NCBI GenBank assembly: GCA_013425425.1
Contig: JACCLJ010000113.1
Coordinates: 1 to 15,189 of the forward strand
Direction of reading: 5' to 3'
From: Microcaldota archaeon
GTDB taxonomy: Archaea > Micrarchaeota > Micrarchaeia > Anstonellales > Bilamarchaeaceae
Length of the DNA: 15,189 nucleotides
The notes under the pieces are model-generated. The model was not told the DNA's origin and searched no databases. It saw only the letters and a list, made by a program, of their open reading frames with translations. The position numbers and the translations under genes are program-made. Of the stretch, positions 5,378 to 13,181 are shown one piece after another (positions within the stretch are counted from its first letter, which is position 1; every line of letters starts with the position of its first letter).

Positions 5378-6424
5378 ATGGGCGTAGACCTCGGCGACCT
5401 CGCGATAAAGCATGCCATTTCACTCGAATCCCTTTCTGGCAGGATTATCGCTGTCGACGCATTCAACGTCCTTTACCAGTTTCTTGCATCCATACGGCAG
5501 GAGGATGGGACGCCCCTGATGGATTTCAGGGGGAACATCACCGCACACCTTTCCGGCCTGTTTTACAGGAATGCGAAGCTTCTTGAGAACGGGATAAGGC
5601 CGGTTTATGTTTTTGACGGGAAACCGGCCGAACTGAAGGAAAGGACGCACGAGGAAAGGGCGGCGGTGAAGGCGAGTGCGAGGAAAAAATGGGAAGAGGC
5701 GCTTGAAAAGGAGGAGTTCCGCGAGGCCAAGAAATACGCGCAGGCGACCTCGCGGCTTACGCCGCAGATGGTTGCGGAGGCAAAAGAGCTCCTGACCGCG
5801 ATGGGGATTCCGTGGGTCCAGGCTGAGGGGGAAGGCGAGGCGCAGGCGGCGATCATGGCGCAGAAGGGAATCGTGTACGCGGCCGCATCGCAGGACTATG
5901 ATGCGTTGCTTTTCGGCGCTCCGGTTCTCGTGCGGAACATCTCCATAACCGGCAGGAGAAAGGTGCCGCGGCAGGACAGATACATAATGATAGAGCCGGA
6001 GGAGATAGTGCTCAAGGAAACGCTGGCCGGCCTCGGGGTAACCCGGGAGCAGCTTATAATGATAGGCGTGCTTACGGGCACGGATTTCAACGAAGGGGTC
6101 AGGGGCGTCGGGCCGAAAACCGCGCTGAAGATAGTGAAGGAGCATAAACAGCCGGCAACGATCATCGATTACATCAGGCAGAAATATAATTATGAATTTG
6201 AAGTCGACCCGCGGGAAATCCTGGATTTGTTCATGAAACCGAAGGAAGCGGAGATTCCGGGGAAATTCGGATGGGGTGAAGTCAGCGAGGAGGATGTTGT
6301 CGGCATCCTTGTCAGAAAGCACGATTTCTCGGAGGAGAGGGTAAGAAGAACGACCGGGCAGATGATAAAAAGCTTCAAGGAAAAGGGGGAACAGAAGAGT
6401 TTGGGGCAGTGGTTTGACGGTTGA
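5378..6424 (+). CDS. fen: Flap endonuclease 1 (FEN1)
   Basis: Structure-specific 5' nuclease that removes flaps during Okazaki fragment maturation and base excision repair. Its 348 aa match the archaeal family length. The N-domain includes IIAVDAFN (D27) and YVFDGKPAELK; the I-domain has EGEGEAQAA and ASQDYDALLF, supplying the remaining metal-binding acids. GTDFNEGVRGVGPKTAL is the helix-hairpin-helix/H2TH region. The last residues hold a PCNA-binding PIP box, QKSLGQWF (339-346). The N-terminus is MGVDLGDL, so processing after Met1 should leave Gly2 near the active site as in other FEN1 proteins. The ATG begins immediately after the MBF1 stop. The gene ends 14 bases before the convergent small gene. 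Confidence 0.97.
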   Translation: MGVDLGDLAIKHAISLESLSGRIIAVDAFNVLYQFLASIRQEDGTPLMDFRGNITAHLSGLFYRNAKLLENGIRPVYVFDGKPAELKERTHEERAAVKASARKKWEEALEKEEFREAKKYAQATSRLTPQMVAEAKELLTAMGIPWVQAEGEGEAQAAIMAQKGIVYAAASQDYDALLFGAPVLVRNISITGRRKVPRQDRYIMIEPEEIVLKETLAGLGVTREQLIMIGVLTGTDFNEGVRGVGPKTALKIVKEHKQPATIIDYIRQKYNYEFEVDPREILDLFMKPKEAEIPGKFGWGEVSEEDVVGILVRKHDFSEERVRRTTGQMIKSFKEKGEQKSLGQWFDG

Positions 6425-6438
6425 GCCGCCGGAACATC

Positions 6439-6810
6439 CTATTTTTCGGCAGGTGGTTTGCTGAACGCCGAGATGATCAAATTCTGCTGAAGGATCAGGG
6501 TCTCCCGGGCTGCGGTGCGTATGGTTTCGCATTCATCGCATGCGGAAAGGCGCCAGAGGGCCTTCAATATCTCTTCATGGCCTTCGCACGTGGATTTCGT
6601 GTATTTCATCGCGCCGAGCATTTCGAGCCTTGCGCCTAAATCCGCGTTCGGGTTCCGTATGAGCGCCGTTGCCTGATTGATATCGCTCCAGCTGGCTATG
6701 CTTTTCATCTTCTCCAATAAAGGCTTGCGGCCAAAAACGGCGGCGGGTGCCGGCGTTACGGGAACCGGACTAGCATTCCAGATAGGTGTTCTCAATAGCT
6801 TTCTAGTCAT
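6439..6810 (-). CDS. Small predicted helical (HEAT-like) protein of unknown function
   Basis: Not recognised. The 123-aa product has a proline-rich N-terminus (TPIWNASPVPVTPAPAA) and a helical body from about residue 30. Segments such as SWSDINQATALIRNPNADLG, ARLEMLGAMKY, EEILKALWRL and ETIRTAARETLI have the helix-turn-helix rhythm of HEAT or armadillo repeats; this is a pattern impression, not a domain hit. Two cysteines sit close together (ACDECE), with a third at TCEG. There is no signal peptide or membrane segment. A TATA-like sequence on the minus strand (6849-6857) lies about 43 bases before ATG 6810. It is convergent with FEN1 and divergent from purF. Confidence 0.6.
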   Translation of the reverse strand: MTRKLLRTPIWNASPVPVTPAPAAVFGRKPLLEKMKSIASWSDINQATALIRNPNADLGARLEMLGAMKYTKSTCEGHEEILKALWRLSACDECETIRTAARETLILQQNLIISAFSKPPAEK

Positions 6811-6846
6811 GGGTAAATGCCTCTCAATGTGGTAGTTGGTAAGGAA

Positions 6847-6900
6847 AGGTATAAAAAGGTTTGCCGCGCGACCTGCGCATTGCGGGAAAAATAATTAAAA
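6847..6900. promoter_or_regulatory. Divergent promoter region between the small helical gene and purF
   Basis: On the minus strand, aaacctttttatacc (6849-6863) gives a BRE/TATA pair about 43 bases before ATG 6810. On the plus strand, gggaaaaataattaaaa (6884-6900) gives a BRE-like purine run and an AT-rich box about 26 bases before the purF ATG, fitting a leaderless message. The reading of the minus-strand box is ambiguous, because tataaaaa also reads on the plus strand. Confidence 0.45.
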
Positions 6901-6921
6901 ACAGCGCTGGGAAATGGTATT

Positions 6922-8271
6922 ATGGAAGAGAAGCGAGAGGAATGCGGAGTCGTAGGGATATATTCCAAGACAAAGAAGGACGTGGCGCCGCTGCTTTACC
7001 GGGCATTGATAGCTCTGCAGCACCGGGGGCAGGACGCGGCGGGCTTTGCCGTTTTTGACGGTAAAAAAATAAACGAGAGAAGGGGGCTGGGTTTCGTTGA
7101 AAACATATTCAGGAAAGAGGACCTCCGGCTCGGCGGGAGCGTCGGCATAGGCCATACGAGATATCCGACCATAGGGGACTGCAGGGTTGAAGACGTGCAG
7201 CCTTCCGTTTATGAGGACGTGGCGGTGGCGCATAACGGCCACCTTGCGAATTACGCCGAAGTGAAAAAAAAGATAGAAGAATGGGGCTACAAATTCAATT
7301 CAACAGTCGATTCCGAGCCAATGGCGTATTACATACATAAGTTCGGTATGGAAGACGGCGTGAAAAGGATAATGGCTGATTTTGAAGGCGCATACTCGGA
7401 CGCAGCGATATGCAAGGGCGGGCTGTATGTGTTCCGCGACCCGTTCGGCATAAGGCCGCTCATATGGGGCGAGAATAAGGATTTCATCATGTTCGCATCC
7501 GAAAGCGTTGCCCTGGACATAAACGATATAGAGTATGGGGGGGATGTCGGGAATGGTTTGTTGGTGAACGCGGCGACGGGCGAGAGGAAGACGATAAACA
7601 GGAAAGAGAGGAAGAACTGCATGTTCGAGTATGTTTATTTTTCCAGGCCGGATTCCACCATAAACGACAGGGGCGTGCGGGAAGTGCGCATGAAGCTGGG
7701 CGAAACGCTGGCTGCCGAAGCTCCGGTTTCCTGCGATATAGTGGTTCCCGTTCCGGACACTTCAAGGACTGCCGCGATGGGGTATGCAATACGGCTCGGC
7801 GCGGCGTATGATGAAGGCCTGATAAAGAACAGATACATTGGGAGAACGTTCATCATGCCCACGCAGGAGAAGAGAAGGGAAGCGGTGAGGCTGAAGCTGA
7901 ATCCGATGAAGGATGTGACTAGAGGGAAGAGGGTCGTCCTGATAGACGACAGCATCGTGCGCGGGACCACGATGCGCGAGATAGTGAGCCTCGTCCGCAA
8001 TGCAGGCGGTGCGAAGGAGGTGCACGTGAGGATAACGAGCCCGCCCGTGAAATGGCCGTGCTTCTATGGCGTTGACATTCCCACGCGCAGCGAGCTCATC
8101 GCGAGCTCGAAGAGTATTGAGGAGATAAGGAAATTCATAGGCGCGGACAGCCTCGCTTATCTTTCACTCGAAGGATTGCGGAAGGCCGTCGGGATTCCGA
8201 TATGCGACGGGTGCCTTACCGGCAATTATCATACTGAGTATGTGAAAAAGCTTGCAAGGGCGGCCAAATGA
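6922..8271 (+). CDS. purF: Amidophosphoribosyltransferase (PurF)
   Basis: First step of de novo purine synthesis: PRPP plus glutamine to 5-phosphoribosylamine. The product is 449 aa. The N-terminal Ntn glutaminase begins at Cys8 (EECGVVGIY) after a seven-residue propeptide that must be clipped. RALIALQHRGQDAAG, IGHTRYPT and AHNGHLANY are glutaminase motifs. The C-terminal phosphoribosyltransferase has the PRPP loop VVLIDDSIVRGTTM. Four cysteines at 233, 380, 428 and 431 (the last two in CDGC) sit where Bacillus-type PurF binds a 4Fe-4S cluster, so this is the iron-sulfur, propeptide-bearing form. ATG 6922 follows an AT-rich box by about 26 bases. Its TGA overlaps the rhomboid ATG by four bases, coupling the two genes. 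Confidence 0.97.
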   Translation: MEEKREECGVVGIYSKTKKDVAPLLYRALIALQHRGQDAAGFAVFDGKKINERRGLGFVENIFRKEDLRLGGSVGIGHTRYPTIGDCRVEDVQPSVYEDVAVAHNGHLANYAEVKKKIEEWGYKFNSTVDSEPMAYYIHKFGMEDGVKRIMADFEGAYSDAAICKGGLYVFRDPFGIRPLIWGENKDFIMFASESVALDINDIEYGGDVGNGLLVNAATGERKTINRKERKNCMFEYVYFSRPDSTINDRGVREVRMKLGETLAAEAPVSCDIVVPVPDTSRTAAMGYAIRLGAAYDEGLIKNRYIGRTFIMPTQEKRREAVRLKLNPMKDVTRGKRVVLIDDSIVRGTTMREIVSLVRNAGGAKEVHVRITSPPVKWPCFYGVDIPTRSELIASSKSIEEIRKFIGADSLAYLSLEGLRKAVGIPICDGCLTGNYHTEYVKKLARAAK

Positions 8272-9107
8272 GAATCACGAATGCCGTAATACTTTTATGC
8301 GTCTTCTTTTTCATCTTCCAGCTTGCAATACCCGGATTTACCGAAACGGGCGTGCTTTTTTCCGGCGGGCTCCTCACCGAGCCATGGAGGGTGTTCACAA
8401 GCATGTTCCTCCATGCGGATCTCGAGCACCTCTTCTTCAACATGTTCGCCCTCTTCATATTTGGGAACGCGCTTGAGCGGCGCGTGGGCGGCGGAATGTT
8501 CCTGCTCATCTATTTCGTTTCCGGCATCGTTGGCGCAGCGGGTTTCATGCTCGTCAGCGGACCAGGTGCAAGCGCATTGGGGGCGTCCGGCGCGATATTC
8601 GGTGTAATAGGAGCGCTCATAGTTGTCGCACCCAAGATGGTCGTCTATCTCTTCGGTGCGGTTCCGATGCCCATGGCTGCCGTGGGCCTTATCTATGCCG
8701 CAATAGAGTTGTTCGGCTTCGGCCGCGCTGACAATATAGCGCATTCGGCGCACCTGCTCGGGCTCGTGGGCGGTTTCGCGCTGGCAAAAATTTATGAAAA
8801 AGACGAAGAGGGGCGGATGCCGCTGCCGTCCGCAAAAAGTGCGGCCGCGTTCTCCCTGGTTTTCGGGCTTCTCGTTGCGCTGGTTTTCGGTTTCGTTAAT
8901 TATGGCGATGGGATATATGTGGAAACGCAGCGCTGCACGTATAGCGCGGATGAATATGAAAACGTCGCGTGTTTTGAGGGCCTGGTTGAAAAATACGGAG
9001 GGACGGATGCCCTGAACGCCGTTTGTGACGAATATTTGGGAACATATTTATATGTAAAAGCAGAAGGATTCGAGAAATGCGGGGGGATTGCCAATGGTAG
9101 TGGTTGA
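8268..9107 (+). CDS. Rhomboid family intramembrane serine protease with C-terminal cysteine-containing tail
   Basis: Membrane-embedded serine protease of the rhomboid family, 279 aa. The catalytic Ser107 is in GASGAIFG and the catalytic His is 162 in AHSAHLLGLVGGF. The HxxxxHxxxN-type loop motif is seen as HADLEHLFFN (49-58). A first membrane segment (about 5-22), five more across the core and one more at about 193-211 bring the total near seven. After the last segment, about 65 residues form a soluble tail with cysteines at 223, 235, 253 and 271 and no domain I recognise. The gene overlaps purF by four bases and pheT by 14 bases, so it sits in their transcript although no functional link is apparent. 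The protease family is certain; substrates are unknown. Confidence 0.93.
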   Translation: MRITNAVILLCVFFFIFQLAIPGFTETGVLFSGGLLTEPWRVFTSMFLHADLEHLFFNMFALFIFGNALERRVGGGMFLLIYFVSGIVGAAGFMLVSGPGASALGASGAIFGVIGALIVVAPKMVVYLFGAVPMPMAAVGLIYAAIELFGFGRADNIAHSAHLLGLVGGFALAKIYEKDEEGRMPLPSAKSAAAFSLVFGLLVALVFGFVNYGDGIYVETQRCTYSADEYENVACFEGLVEKYGGTDALNAVCDEYLGTYLYVKAEGFEKCGGIANGSG

Positions 9108-10680
9108 TTTTGATTATGATGATTTCAGAAGACTGCTGGACCTGCCGAAGGATAAGGTCGTAGATGGGCTTACCGAGATAGGCGCCCCCAGCGAGGTCAA
9201 CAGCGAAACCGGCAAGATATACGCCGAGCTTACGCCGAACAGGCCGGATTGGTATTCGATGGAAGGCCTCGCCAGGGCCCTCCGCTCGTATTACAAAAAG
9301 GAAAACGGGAAGTACGCCGCAAAAAAATCCGCATATAAGGTGATGGTTGACGAAAGCGTTGCGAAAATAAGACCGTATACGGCGTGCGCGGTGGTAAAAA
9401 ACCTGAAATTCGACGACCGGCGGATACGGGACGTGGTTCTCCTCCAGGAAAAGCTGCTTTACACCCTGGGCCGGAAGGTGAAGCGTTTCGGGATAGGCAT
9501 CTACCCGCTGAAAGAGATTGGGTTCCCACTCAGATATACCACGATGAAACCCGAGGAGATTGTTTACACGCCGCTCAATTATCCCAAGGAGGCGGATGCG
9601 CGGGAGATACTTCGCGAGCACCCGAAGGGGAAGGAATACGGCCACATAATAGAAAAATACGGGCGGTATCCTGTTTTCGTCGACAAGAACGACCGCATAA
9701 TGGCGCTTATCCCAATAGTGAATTCGGCCGAAACCGGGAAGGTGGATACGGATACCGAAGAGGTGTTTGTCGAGGTAAGCGGCAATGACAAGGTCGGGAT
9801 AAACCAGGCGCTTAACATAATCGCCTGCTCGCTCGCGGATATGGGCGGTGAGATATACGAAGTGGAGGTTGCATACAAAGGGAAGAGCGATCGCTGCCCG
9901 GACCTGACTTATAAAAAGATGAAATTTGACGTGGAAAAAGCGGAGAAACTGCTTGGTGTAAAACTGGAGAAGAAAAAGATAGCGGAATGCCTGGGGAGGA
10001 TGGGTTACGGGGGCGATGGAAAAATCATCCTCGTGCCGCCTTATCGCGCCGACGTGATGGACGCGGTGGATATTATCGAAGACCTCGCGATAGCCTATGG
10101 CTATAATAATTTCGAACCGACCCTCCCTGGTTTTTTCAGCCCCGGCGGCAGGATGACCAGGGATGATGCGGTAGATTCTGTGATGCGCGGCATGGGTTTT
10201 CTGGAAGTGAAAACGTTTACGCTTACGAACAAAAAAAAGCTGGGTGGGGTGGGCTACGGCGGCAAGGCCCTGGAGATAAAAAACCCCTCCTCGGAGGATT
10301 ACACCGTGGTGCGGCCGATGTTGGCAGCAGATATGCTCGAAGTTTTCGCGGTCAACAAGATGAGAGGCCTGCCGCAGAAATTTTACGAGCTGGGCATGGT
10401 CTACGAAAATGGAAAAATGAAAAGGAACCTCTGTTTCGGGATTTGCAACAGAAACCTGGAGTTTTCGGATGCGCTGGGCTACCTGCAGACGCTTTTGGGC
10501 GAGCAGGGATTGAAATATGCCTTGAAAGAGAAGGAAACCGGTTTTTGCGAGCTGCCTTGTTCGGCGGCGGTTGTTATCGAAGGAAAGGAACGGGGGGTTT
10601 TCGGTAAAATAAGCAGTGGGGTAGCCGGGACCTTCGGCTTAGAGTTTCCAGTGTTTATATGTGAATTGGCTTTGGAATAA
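9094..10680 (+). CDS. pheT: Phenylalanine--tRNA ligase beta subunit, archaeal type
   Basis: Beta subunit of the alpha2-beta2 phenylalanyl-tRNA synthetase. The 528 aa fit the shorter archaeal/eukaryotic form, which lacks the bacterial N-terminal EMAP and C-terminal anticodon-binding extensions. Visible parts are an N-terminal segment (FRRLLDLPKDKVVDGLTEIG, then YAELTPNRPDW), the B3/B4 editing-type region (GIGIYPLKEIGFPLRYTTM, YGHIIEKYGRYPVFVD), B5 (VPPYRADVMDAVDIIEDLAI) and the catalytic-like module (LTNKKKLGG, IKNPSSEDYTVVRP, KFYELGMVYE). ATG 9094 is preferred over an in-frame TTG at 9088 because a gggggg run (9081-9086) sits seven bases before it. The gene overlaps the rhomboid gene by 14 bases. 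pheS is not in this window. Confidence 0.96.
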   Translation: MVVVDFDYDDFRRLLDLPKDKVVDGLTEIGAPSEVNSETGKIYAELTPNRPDWYSMEGLARALRSYYKKENGKYAAKKSAYKVMVDESVAKIRPYTACAVVKNLKFDDRRIRDVVLLQEKLLYTLGRKVKRFGIGIYPLKEIGFPLRYTTMKPEEIVYTPLNYPKEADAREILREHPKGKEYGHIIEKYGRYPVFVDKNDRIMALIPIVNSAETGKVDTDTEEVFVEVSGNDKVGINQALNIIACSLADMGGEIYEVEVAYKGKSDRCPDLTYKKMKFDVEKAEKLLGVKLEKKKIAECLGRMGYGGDGKIILVPPYRADVMDAVDIIEDLAIAYGYNNFEPTLPGFFSPGGRMTRDDAVDSVMRGMGFLEVKTFTLTNKKKLGGVGYGGKALEIKNPSSEDYTVVRPMLAADMLEVFAVNKMRGLPQKFYELGMVYENGKMKRNLCFGICNRNLEFSDALGYLQTLLGEQGLKYALKEKETGFCELPCSAAVVIEGKERGVFGKISSGVAGTFGLEFPVFICELALE

Positions 10681-10699
10681 GAGGGGCCCCGTACTTCCA

Positions 10700-10945
10700 C
10701 TAATCAACTGCTTCTACGGAGTGCGCAAATGCCTTGTAAACTACAATATTTTTAGTTTTCTTTCTGAAATCAGAGAAGAACCGATCCATGACCCTCTCTT
10801 TTTCATCTGGCACCAGGATGGTGGATTTGGTTATCCTCGTTGCCTCCCTGAGGCCGAGTTTGTTGAGATTATAGTAAAAACTCCTCTTTATTTTATTGAA
10901 GTTTCTCTTGTTTTCCTGTTTTATATCGTAGATATAGAGCAACAA
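10700..10945 (-). CDS. Small protein with a Cas2/VapD-like ferredoxin-fold pattern
   Basis: Not a recognised named family; 81 aa, lysine/arginine-rich. The secondary-structure rhythm is beta-alpha-beta-beta-alpha-beta: a first strand LLYIYDI ending in Asp, a long helix (NKRNFNKIKRSFYYNLNKLG), a hairpin ATRITKSTILVPD, a second helix (EKERVMDRFFSDFR) and a last strand NIVVYKAFAHSVE. A strand ending in YDI/YDx is typical of Cas2 and VapD relatives, so an RRM-like nuclease or nucleic-acid-binding fold is plausible; this is inference. There is no CRISPR array or other cas gene nearby. No ATG is available: TTG 10945 or TTG 10942 follows a Shine-Dalgarno-like ggtga (10954-10950). It is convergent with pheT, 19 bases beyond its stop. 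A TATA-like gatataag and a 16-bp palindrome lie upstream. Confidence 0.65.
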   Translation of the reverse strand: MLLYIYDIKQENKRNFNKIKRSFYYNLNKLGLREATRITKSTILVPDEKERVMDRFFSDFRKKTKNIVVYKAFAHSVEAVD

Positions 10946-10975
10946 AAAATCACCGCGCCGTGAAGCCAGCTTTTC

Positions 10976-11002
10976 TTTCTTATATCTGTATCTATAGATA
11001 CA
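10976..11002 (-). promoter_or_regulatory. Promoter with 16-bp palindromic operator candidate upstream of the small Cas2-like gene
   Basis: tgtatctatagataca (10987-11002) is a perfect 16-bp palindrome. Next to it, towards the small gene, lies a TATA-like gatataag (minus strand, about 10979-10986), roughly 38 bases before the TTG start. A dyad adjoining a TATA box is a usual position for a dimeric regulator. The region is AT-rich, which raises the chance background for palindromes. Confidence 0.45.
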
Positions 11003-11009
11003 AATTATT

Positions 11010-11046
11010 AAAAATTCTTCTATCTATCGAGTTAATAATAGTAGAA
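11010..11046 (-). terminator. Stem-loop and T-run after the ACD operon
   Basis: On the minus strand, cttctactat (11045-11036) pairs imperfectly with atagatagaag (11026-11016; one extra base), and the stem is followed by aattttt. It lies about 35 bases after the ACD alpha stop. Archaeal termination often needs only a T-run, so the hairpin may be incidental. Confidence 0.35.
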
Positions 11047-11078
11047 GTGCACCCCCCATCCGTCCGAGCAGCCACCGT

Positions 11079-12497
11079 TCAACCCCTTGTTTTTTTCGGT
11101 TTTCTGGTGTATTTTTGCATGTTTTTGGAGTACTCTATGAATTTCCGTATCGCCTTAACCGCGGAATTCGGCGAGCCGAACGTCGGCACCCCCCTGCTTT
11201 CCAGGATTTTCTTGTAAGATTCAGTATAAGCGCCCCCTACAGATACGACCGCAATGGGCTTCCTCTTATCCTCGGCAGCGTTCACAAGCACATTAACTAT
11301 CCTTTCATTCATGGGCGGCGTCTGGAAAAGGACGCAGATGATGATGAAATCCACGCCACCATCTTTCATGTACTCCTCTATGGCCTTTTCATATAACTCG
11401 ACGGTTGCATCTGCTATCAGATCGAGGGGGTTGCCGATATTCCCATAGCTCGGCAGCACCTTCTTGAGGCTTGCAATGGTTTCTTCACCCAGCCCGGCCG
11501 CAGCAAGTCCTTCTTCCTCAACCGCATCTATGGTCAGAACCCCCAGCCCACCGCCGTTTGTTATGACGCCCATCTTTTTCCCCATAGCTGGCGGTTGCCC
11601 GAATATCCGCATAAGGTCAAATAGCTCGTCTATGCTTCTCGCTTCGGTTACCTTGGCCTGCCTGAACGCCGCCTGGTAAGCAAGATAGCTGCCGGCTATA
11701 TTTCCCGTATGCGAAAGCGCGGCGCTCTGCCCCGCAGCCCCCCTGCCCGCCTTGAGAACGAGAATCGGCTTCTTCTTGTTTACTTCCGTCATCTTAGCCA
11801 GAAGCCGCCTCCCATCCTTGACCGCTTCCAGGTAGAATATGATTATTTCAGTTTTCCTGTCTTCGGCGAGATAGCCGAGCAAATCCGTCTCATCAAGCAC
11901 CGTCGCGTTTCCATAAGATATGAATTTGGCGATTCCGATGCCGTAATAACCAGCCGCGTCTATTATGACGGAGCCGACCGCGCCGCTCTGCGTTATGAAT
12001 GAAACGTTGCCCGGCCCCGGCCTGCCAAGCTTATACATCGGGAAGAATATGCTGTCGACGTGGTTATACGGATTGAACACACCCAGACAATTTGGACCAA
12101 TTGTCGGGATGCTGTTGGTCTCGGCAATCTTCCTGACCGCATCCGCCAGGTCCCTTCTCCCGACTTCCTCGAAACCGCCGCTCAGCATCAACACGCCGCC
12201 AACCTTTTTCTTCGCGCATTCCTCCATTATAGCGGGTATCGTGGGCGCCGGGGTTGCTATTATCACGCAATCAATATTTCCAGGAACATCAAGCACGGAG
12301 TGATAGCACTTCATCCCGAGCAGCTTGTCATATTTCGGATTTACCGGGTACACCTTTCCGCCGTATCTTCCTTCGATCAGGTTCCTCACTATCACATGCC
12401 CGACTTTCTCCGGAGCCTGCGAGGCTCCGACAACGGCAATGCTCTTCGGTTCAAGTATCTTGTTTATCCTCTTGAGCATCTCTTTGCTGGCCGCCAT
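11079..12497 (-). CDS. acdA: Acetyl-CoA synthetase (ADP-forming) alpha subunit
   Basis: Alpha subunit of ADP-forming acyl-CoA synthetase, which converts acetyl-CoA, ADP and phosphate to acetate, CoA and ATP. The 472-aa product has a CoA-binding Rossmann domain (SIAVVGASQAPEKVGH, residues about 19-34), a succinyl-CoA-ligase-like flavodoxin domain (IGPNCLGVFNP, SFITQSGAVGS) and the phosphorylated histidine His263 in ALSHTGNIAGS. The C-terminal part has GVITNGGGLGVLTIDA and GNPLDL. ATG 12497 overlaps the last A of the beta stop (TAATG), so beta and alpha are translationally coupled. An in-frame ATG at 12530 would run 33 bases back into the beta gene and is rejected. The substrate (acetate or another acid) cannot be read from sequence. 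Confidence 0.94.
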   Translation of the reverse strand: MAASKEMLKRINKILEPKSIAVVGASQAPEKVGHVIVRNLIEGRYGGKVYPVNPKYDKLLGMKCYHSVLDVPGNIDCVIIATPAPTIPAIMEECAKKKVGGVLMLSGGFEEVGRRDLADAVRKIAETNSIPTIGPNCLGVFNPYNHVDSIFFPMYKLGRPGPGNVSFITQSGAVGSVIIDAAGYYGIGIAKFISYGNATVLDETDLLGYLAEDRKTEIIIFYLEAVKDGRRLLAKMTEVNKKKPILVLKAGRGAAGQSAALSHTGNIAGSYLAYQAAFRQAKVTEARSIDELFDLMRIFGQPPAMGKKMGVITNGGGLGVLTIDAVEEEGLAAAGLGEETIASLKKVLPSYGNIGNPLDLIADATVELYEKAIEEYMKDGGVDFIIICVLFQTPPMNERIVNVLVNAAEDKRKPIAVVSVGGAYTESYKKILESRGVPTFGSPNSAVKAIRKFIEYSKNMQKYTRKPKKTRG

Positions 12498-13120
12498 TAC
12501 CTCACCAATCTTGCGTCTACGATGTCGCATCCCTCACTGTCGAATATCACCGGGTTCAGGTCTATCTCCTTTATATCCTCCTTCTCCATGAACCTGCACG
12601 TCGCTATTACAAGCCTTTCCAGTGCGCTCCTGTTTATCGGCTTCTCCCCCCTCGCGCCGGTAAGCAACGGGTGGGCCTTGAGCTCGTTCACCATCTCATC
12701 GACATCCTCCTTTTTCACAGGGCAGATTCTCGCGGTCACATCCCTGAATATCTCGACGTACACCCCACCCAATCCGAGTATGATCATATGCCCGAACTGC
12801 GGGTCCTTCTTGCCGCCGATTATGAGCTCGACGCCCTTCCTCGCCATCTTCTGGACGAGCATCCCATCAACCTTCCTGCCCGCCGCGTTCGCCATTATCT
12901 CCTTGTACGCATGCCTCATGACCGCCTCGTCCCGCAGCCCTATCTTTACCCCGCCGATATCCGTTTTATGGCTTATCTCGGGCGCGACAATCTTCAGCGC
13001 AACCGGATAGCCCATCCTTTTCGCGGCTGCAGCTGCCTCATTTTCGTTTTTGGCAAGCACATACGGAAGCAGCCCGAAGCCATTGCGTTCAAGCAACCTG
13101 AAATCGTCGATCATCGTCAT
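12497..13120 (-). CDS. acdB: Acetyl-CoA synthetase (ADP-forming) beta subunit
   Basis: ATP-grasp subunit of ADP-forming acyl-CoA synthetase, 207 aa, close to the usual stand-alone beta length. Key segments are MGYPVALKIVAPEISHKTDI (residues 36-55, with His51 in the phosphoryl-transfer region), GGVKIGL, GVELIIGGKKDPQFGHMIIL, the glycine-rich LGGVYVEIFRD, and the metal/ATP site IDLNPVIF. ATG 13120 lies 26 bases from an AT-rich box (13141-13150), which suggests a leaderless message; a second in-frame ATG is at 13114. The open frame continues upstream to 13594, but that part runs antisense to ferredoxin and lacks ATP-grasp character, so it is not part of the gene. Beta precedes alpha in one transcript; in Pyrococcus the two are encoded apart, and other species have fused subunits. 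Confidence 0.93.
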   Translation of the reverse strand: MTMIDDFRLLERNGFGLLPYVLAKNENEAAAAAKRMGYPVALKIVAPEISHKTDIGGVKIGLRDEAVMRHAYKEIMANAAGRKVDGMLVQKMARKGVELIIGGKKDPQFGHMIILGLGGVYVEIFRDVTARICPVKKEDVDEMVNELKAHPLLTGARGEKPINRSALERLVIATCRFMEKEDIKEIDLNPVIFDSEGCDIVDARLVR

Positions 13121-13138
13121 TGCTTGTAGTTTGCAGAT

Positions 13139-13151
13139 TAGATTAATAAAG
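13139..13151. promoter_or_regulatory. Shared AT-rich divergent promoter block (ACD operon / ferredoxin)
   Basis: gattaataaag (about 13141-13151) reads tttattaatc on the minus strand. It is centred 26 bases from the ACD beta ATG at 13120 and 36 bases from the ferredoxin ATG at 13182. The ferredoxin message would then have a leader of about ten bases with ggtgag (13173-13178) as ribosome binding site. Confidence 0.5.
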
Positions 13152-13181
13152 TTTGTTTCGCATTTTCTTAGCGGTGAGACA

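Noticed and set aside
4574..5413. 279-codon minus-strand frame across the tRNA, hairpins and MBF1
   Set aside because: It runs antisense through a tRNA and the MBF1 gene and has no recognisable features.
5420..6532. 370-codon minus-strand frame opposite FEN1
   Set aside because: FEN1 on the plus strand is complete with all catalytic motifs; the antisense frame lacks domain character.
10700..11078. CRISPR-related locus around the Cas2-like gene
   Set aside because: No repeat-spacer array, Cas1 or other cas gene is present in the window; only a fold resemblance is seen.
12060..13010. 316-codon plus-strand frame opposite the ACD subunits
   Set aside because: Both ACD subunits are clear on the minus strand; this frame is a shadow.
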